Positions 59,826 to 64,000 of a stretch of DNA of 64,000 nucleotides are shown here, piece by piece. The notes below the pieces were generated by a model. That model saw only the letters and a program-made list of their open reading frames with translations. It searched no databases and had not been told where the DNA came from. The translations under genes were made by a program, and so were the position numbers. The stretch comes from Albifimbria verrucaria (lineage: Eukaryota > Ascomycota > Sordariomycetes > Hypocreales > Stachybotryaceae): positions 5,674,537-5,738,536 of the forward strand of contig JAHREC010000009.1 in the NCBI GenBank assembly GCA_020081605.1, given 5' to 3'. Each line of letters begins with the position of its first letter. Position 1 is the first letter of the stretch.

Positions 59826-60594
59826 GTTTGTGATTTTCAACTATTCACAAGAGATGAATATAGGTAGCCTAAAGAAAAGATTAAGATTTAAAGTTCATAG
59901 AAATATTCAGAATCGTAGAGCTTACATATTTAAATATATATTATAAAGTATGGCTGCTATTTATGAATTCTTAATACTGATGGGAGAATTGTTCGTTGGT
60001 TAGAAAACACCAGACTGTAAATCGCCGTTTTTGTTCGGTGGCTTGCTGCGCCCTGATTACTACAGGGGTGTTAGAGCGTATCTTGCGCTGTTTGGAATCC
60101 TGTAACATATGCTTACCAACAAACCCACGCTTCTCAGCCTCATGATCCAGACAAGCCCCAGGAATTGGGGGCATGTCGGAGCAATCATATCTCGTACACG
60201 GAGCTGCGTATCATAAAACCGATGCTTCTCGCACACGCTGACAGCGGACCTTATTCTAACCGCATATCCCACAAGCTTCTGGATACTATTTATATGTTCC
60301 AGACCCCATCATCATACGAATCATTCACCGCATGACTTGTATATGGGGTCTGCGGCCAACTCAAGACGGAGAAGCCACAAGCCACCAACAAAGATGCTAA
60401 AAAAGGGGAAAAGAATAAGCTGATAAGCGTTTGGTTCTGGATGGAGTAAGGTTAGCAATAAACTAACAGATAATTAATAGCTTAAAAGGGGACTGTATTT
60501 CCGCCATTATAATATAATAATATAATATTCGACTCCACGATATAAGAACGCTAGAAATCCTGCAATATTAACCAGCCTTTCTTACTATTGCATT
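59826..60594. other. Intergenic, no supported gene
   Basis: Divergent region between two secreted-protein genes. AT-rich near 60480-60540. No exon or RNA gene recognised; both promoters should lie here. Confidence 0.45.
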
Positions 60595-61823
60595 ATGAGA
60601 GTATCGATTATTATCTTATGCTGGGCCCTTGTGCCAGATTATACTCTTGCTTCTATTCTTCAACCCCTGTCTAATGGCACTACATATAAGTCCATTTCCT
60701 CAGAGGGAAATGTGGCGAAAATAGGTACGAGTAAGGGTGCAGCTATTGGTATGTCTTGTTAAACTGGCATTCGTGAGGGACCCTGTTAATATATAGTAAT
60801 ATAGATATATTGGAGTCAAATACCACTCTCTCCGTTCAGAATCGGCCACGAAGTCGATTCGATTTTGGAATTGCATGGCCAATCAACATTGAAGTGGTGG
60901 CCGGAACCCCAGGCATGGGCTTTGGACTTTGGGAACTCGTTACATCTTGTCGGGCATACGCTAAGTCCGAAGATGTCGAGCAGAATAGGTACTCATGCAT
61001 TAAGGGTGCAGTATTCACGGTTCTGGCAGCTCTAGCCCTAAGAAGGGGTTATGGCGAGATGTCGATCGCCCTTGCCAAAAGCCTTGATACAAAAGCTAGG
61101 GTAACGGCAGGCGAATTACTTGGCGAGCTCGTGGAGATGCATGATTGGAACCTTGGGCCCAATGTAAGGAACCCCAATGAATTCCCGCGATCCGTTAAAC
61201 TCCATCGTCGAATGGAGGATATTTTAACGCAGCAACTTGGCCATGAAGTTCGGCATATTGGCATGTGGAACGAACCAAAGCTTAACCCACTCTCGAAGCG
61301 ACAAGAGAAGCAACACCCAGTCTTTGCACTTCAACATGGCAGTCAAGACCTCCATATCGCAATCATGGATATCGATCCAATCACTATGGAAAGACGTGTT
61401 AAATTAGGCTACGGCCCTGGACCACGAACAAAACTTAACGAGAGACGCCTTCAGAGCCGTGACGGGGTTGAGAAGATATATAATCAGCAATACTTCGACA
61501 GTGGCGGCCTGGATGCCAAGGCGATGATGAACAGCGAGATTAACGATCTGCCGGAGTTTAGCTATAAGAACTTAAGGTGGTTGTACGATGAAGTAGCTTG
61601 TTCTATCGAGATCCCTAGCGAGAACAGCGACTACAAAGGGTTTCAGTGGAATATACTGGATTACTATAATCGTTTAATTATGGCCCAAGGAGCTATTGCT
61701 GCGTTCGGGCCCTCAAAGGAGCAGGAATCAATCATAGGGTGGATTACTTATGGGTTCAACCTGAAATATCACGAGCAATGTATGGTCGGCGATGAATGGG
61801 GGCACCAGGTTCCATCTCGATAA
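60595..61823 (+). CDS. Secreted protein of unknown function, 390 aa, intact
   Basis: Exon 1 60595-60748, intron 60749-60804 (GTATGT...ATATAG, 56 nt), exon 2 60805-61823. Exon 1 gives a signal peptide (VSIIILCWALVPDYTLA) and an N-glycosylation site (NGTT). Exon 2 contains GTPGMGFGLWELVTSC, CIKGAVFTVLAALALRRG (hydrophobic helix), a basic-acidic middle region (GYGPGPRTKLNERRLQSRDG) and a C-terminal WNILDYYNRLIMAQG..AAFG. Two or three cysteines. No catalytic motif is recognised. Gene structure is consistent and frame is open throughout. Convergent, 51 bp apart, with the small tail-anchored gene on the other strand. Confidence 0.65.
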
Positions 61824-61874
61824 ATATCTTCATAATCAATATAGCATAAGCCGAAGAGAGGATAACTATAGCTA

Positions 61875-62215
61875 TTACCTTTGACATAGAAATATAATAG
61901 GCACAGCGACAAAGATACAAATCCCTAAGGCACCTAATAAAAGACGGCCTGCTTCAAAAGACTCAGGCCGCCCCAGCCCACGACCATATAATTTAGGTAG
62001 ATAGGATAGGCCTTCCAGATATTCATCCCCTGCATGAATATAATTGAGCTCCAGCACCGAATAGCTTGAGCCCGGGTGGGAAGCCCCAAACACTCGTCAG
62101 ATTGAGTTCGAGCGTCAAGGTCTAGGGTACTGATCAGCTACTTCCCAGGCGAATGGGACCAATTAGGGCACTAAGACTCACTTGTCTCTGTAGAGTGGGC
62201 ATGTTTTGACGCCAT
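61875..62215 (-). CDS. Small C-tail-anchored membrane protein (probable two exons, one frame break)
   Basis: Exon 1 62215-62182 (MASKHAHSTET), intron 62181-62122 (GTGAGT...CCCTAG, 60 nt), exon 2 62121-61875. After a probable -1 break near 62090 (T-run before GGGGC) the frame reads GASHPGSSYSVLELNYIHAG, LPKLYGRGLGRPESFEAG and a C-terminal membrane helix LLLGALGICIFVAVPIIFLC followed by QR and stop. About 90 residues with the helix at the extreme C-terminus, the layout of a tail-anchored protein. No family recognised. The splice model is plausible but not certain. Confidence 0.45.
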
Positions 62216-62802
62216 TCTATGAATTGACGATGGATATATAAAAGAATATAATTTTAATGGTTTCTATAGTGAAGTGAACTCTTGAGCATTATGTTTAAGC
62301 TGATTAGGCCGAAGGTGCTATTCGGATGGGAGCCAACGGGCGGCATGATGAGAAAGTTGGTAAAGGGGCTGATGCATTAATTTATAGCGATCTATGGATT
62401 GACGTCCTGCGGCTTAGGTTACACAGCCTCAACAGGGGCTTTGGGGGTGATAACCAACAGGCTGTTGGTTCGTAGGAGGATACAGCAGGATAACCTGTGC
62501 TGGCGTTAGGCAGGAAAACGTGGGATGGATCAACTTAACGTCCGGTGGCCGATTTGCAGGATCAGGGTTATCGGCAGATTAGTCATGGTCCTATGGCCAG
62601 CGCTAACCGCTACGTTGTCGAACCGCTAACCGCCAACCTTAAAGCGTGAGGAAAGAGCAGCTATTAAGGTTACTCTGGTTAAAATGGCAGGTATACAAGG
62701 CATAGGGTGAAATAGTATTCTAACAGCTATCGGTAAGTGCTAGTTATGAGTGAAAAGGTTGATAGAAGCGAGCAGACCAAGCATATAGGGTAGGTAAATT
62801 TC
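62216..62802. other. Subtelomeric DNA without genes
   Basis: Unique-looking sequence with no exon recognised. Confidence 0.45.
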
Positions 62803-62832
62803 TGACCCTGACCCTAACCCTAACCCTGACCT
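62803..62832 (-). repeat. Internal telomere-like repeats (CCCTAA orientation)
   Basis: TGACCCTGACCCTAACCC followed by TAACCCTGACCT: five units of CCCTAA/CCCTGA, opposite in orientation to the terminal array. Confidence 0.8.
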
Positions 62833-63190
62833 TGAGGATCTTTGGCCCTAGGGTCTGCAGAAGAAGTTTGGTTAAGGGTACAAAGAACAGGGTTGAAGGC
62901 CGAGGTGGGCCAGGGTTACTAGCTAAGGTTCTTGTTAGACTGAAAAGACGAAGAGTTTAAGAGAAGGTGGGTTAAGTTCTCTAATCACTGAGGAAGGAGG
63001 AGTTGTAGGAAGTTGTAGGAAGTTTTTCACAAGCTACTTTTTGCTGTCTGTTGTCTGTTGTCTGTTGTCTGCGGTTGAGTCTCCTAGTGTCACGCTGCCC
63101 TAGCTTGTCTAAGCGCTTCTCCCAGTTGCTTGTTGGTGCCTGTTTGTTCTCGCTATCTAGTCGCTGTTTTCTACTCTTTCTTGTCTATCT
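62833..63190. other. Subtelomeric DNA, short TGTCTGT repeats
   Basis: A (GTTGTCT)n-like run of about four units lies at 63040-63072. No gene seen. Confidence 0.5.
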
Positions 63191-63325
63191 TCTGTTCTCT
63201 GCTCTGTTCTCTGCTCTGTTCTCTGCTCTGTTCTCTGCTCTGTTCTCTGCTCTGTTCTCTGCTCTGTTCTCTGCTCTGTTCTCTGCTCTGTTCTCTGCTC
63301 TGTTCTCTGCTCTGTTCTCTGCTCT
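63191..63325 (+). repeat. 12-bp minisatellite, about 11 copies
   Basis: Near-perfect tandem TCTGTTCTCTGC units. Because the unit is a multiple of three, all forward frames stay open, which creates an artefactual open frame with a four-residue repeat (FSAL or CSLL). Strand asymmetric, pyrimidine-rich on the plus strand. Confidence 0.9.
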
Positions 63326-63848
63326 TTGTTCTTTACCTCCCGCTTTAGCCTGTTAACCTTTTCCCACCAGTCCTTTCTGTTCTAGATCGGTTGTCTGTTG
63401 TCGTCGCCTGCAACCTGCTTAGCTTTCTTTTCCGTTTGCTCTTTCTAAGTTGCTACTGTCCGCCAGGTGTGGTTGGCCATCTGCCGTCTGCTTTTTGCTT
63501 CAGGGTCTTTACTAAGCACTCTCGGCCTCTGCTGGTTACTACTTTGCTAGTCACTGGTTTCCACTTGTTTGAAGCCTAGAACCTTAAGGCTACCTGATCT
63601 TTCCTACCTGGGTGGTCTCCACTACGCGCTTACAAGTAACCGACTGTTTGCGTCTTTGCTTTTCGGTCTCCACTCGTTACCCTCTGGCGGTCCCTTGTTG
63701 CTGGTCGTTTAAGAAGGCCGAAGCCTACGACTTCTTACAAGGGCGAGAAGCAAACAACAGACAGTTAAAGGCGGCTACTAAACGGCAAAAAGCGGAAAAG
63801 TAGCGTGAAGAGAGTAGAAAGGGTGAAACTGCAGGCCTAATCTTGGCC
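63326..63848. other. Subtelomeric DNA between minisatellite and telomere
   Basis: Open frames here (63391-63579, 63612-63803) have pyrimidine-rich, low-complexity content and no recognisable domain. A short coding-like end (YDFLQGREANNRQLKAA) is seen at about 63720 but cannot be supported as a gene. Confidence 0.4.
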
Positions 63849-63892
63849 TTAACCCTACGCGTAACCCTACCCGTAGCCTTAGCCCTAACCCA
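63849..63892 (-). repeat. Degenerate CCCTAA-orientation telomeric repeats
   Basis: TTAACCCTACGCGTAACCCT then ACCCGTAGCCTTAGCCCTAA: variant telomere units in the opposite orientation to the terminal array, ending eight bases before it. Confidence 0.75.
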
Positions 63893-63899
63893 ACGGAAA

Positions 63900-64000
63900 T
63901 TAGGGTTAGGGTTAGGGTTAGGGTTAGGGTTAGGGTTAGGGTTAGGGTTAGGAGTTAGGGTTAGGGTTAGGGTTAGGGTTAGGGTTAGGGTTAGGGTTAG
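63900..64000 (+). repeat. Telomere, (TTAGGG)n
   Basis: About 16 TTAGGG units run to the last base of the window; one imperfect unit (TTAGGAG) lies near 63950. The G-rich strand points outward, as at a true right chromosome end. Confidence 0.97.

Noticed and set aside
63051..63356. 101-codon open frame with FSAL repeats
   Set aside because: Created by the 12-bp minisatellite, which keeps frames open; no start context or domain.
1..64000. tRNA, rRNA and CRISPR arrays
   Set aside because: None recognised on either strand; the tandem repeats present are telomeric, microsatellite or minisatellite types without spacers.

Overview
This window is the right-hand end of a filamentous ascomycete chromosome. 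The last 101 bases are a TTAGGG array whose G-rich strand runs off the right end. Genes have short spliceosomal introns of about 50-125 nt with GTAnGT-like donors and CTAAC/CTGAC-like branch sites. One 21 kb block is so AT-rich, and its retrotransposon motifs are altered so consistently by G-to-A/C-to-T changes, that repeat-induced point mutation (RIP) is the natural explanation. The species cannot be named from this sequence.

Layout. (1) 1-15.46 kb is a GC-balanced region of tailoring enzymes that looks like part of a secondary-metabolite (probably aromatic polyketide) cluster. It holds a SAM methyltransferase, a SnoaL-like protein, an NmrA-like Rossmann protein, a naphthol-reductase-type SDR divergent from a scytalone-dehydratase-like gene, a DUF4267-like membrane protein, an aldo-keto reductase, a zinc-type medium-chain reductase of the trans-enoyl-reductase kind and a secreted GMC oxidoreductase. 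A truncated F-box-like gene beside a small AT island sits among them. No polyketide synthase or transcription factor is visible, so the core is probably left of the window. (2) 15.47-36.65 kb is the RIP-degraded block with two Ty3/gypsy-type elements of about 8.3 kb (16.9-25.3 and 26.9-35.1 kb, both on the minus strand), fragments of their LTRs and a tandem duplication. (3) 36.7-43.7 kb has a full-length ABCC-type transporter (minus) and a secreted CapA-like protein. (4) 43.7-46.1 kb is repeat-rich (microsatellites, a 193-bp inverted-repeat element, CCCCGGGG palindromes). (5) 46.1-52.8 kb holds two large neighbouring genes: one with a ParB/DndB-like DGQHR motif, one unknown with an acidic tract. 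(6) 53.8-62.2 kb is subtelomeric: a Fringe-like glycosyltransferase, three secreted proteins of unknown function, an RNase H relic, a coiled-coil unknown and a small tail-anchored protein. (7) 62.2-64 kb is the subtelomere proper, with a 12-bp minisatellite, degenerate CCCTAA repeats in inverted orientation and the telomere.

A striking property of the whole window is that most long genes are broken by single-base deletions, nearly all in short homopolymers (about thirty cases). The reading frame resumes at once in the -1 register with clear homology. Six shorter genes are intact. This is more like residual consensus error in a long-read assembly than independent pseudogenisation, so the broken genes are annotated as CDS with the breaks stated.

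Functionally, the left genes would methylate, reduce, dehydrate and oxidise an aromatic polyketide. The ABCC transporter beyond the RIP block could export the product, but that link is only inference. The subtelomeric half looks like fast-evolving accessory sequence.
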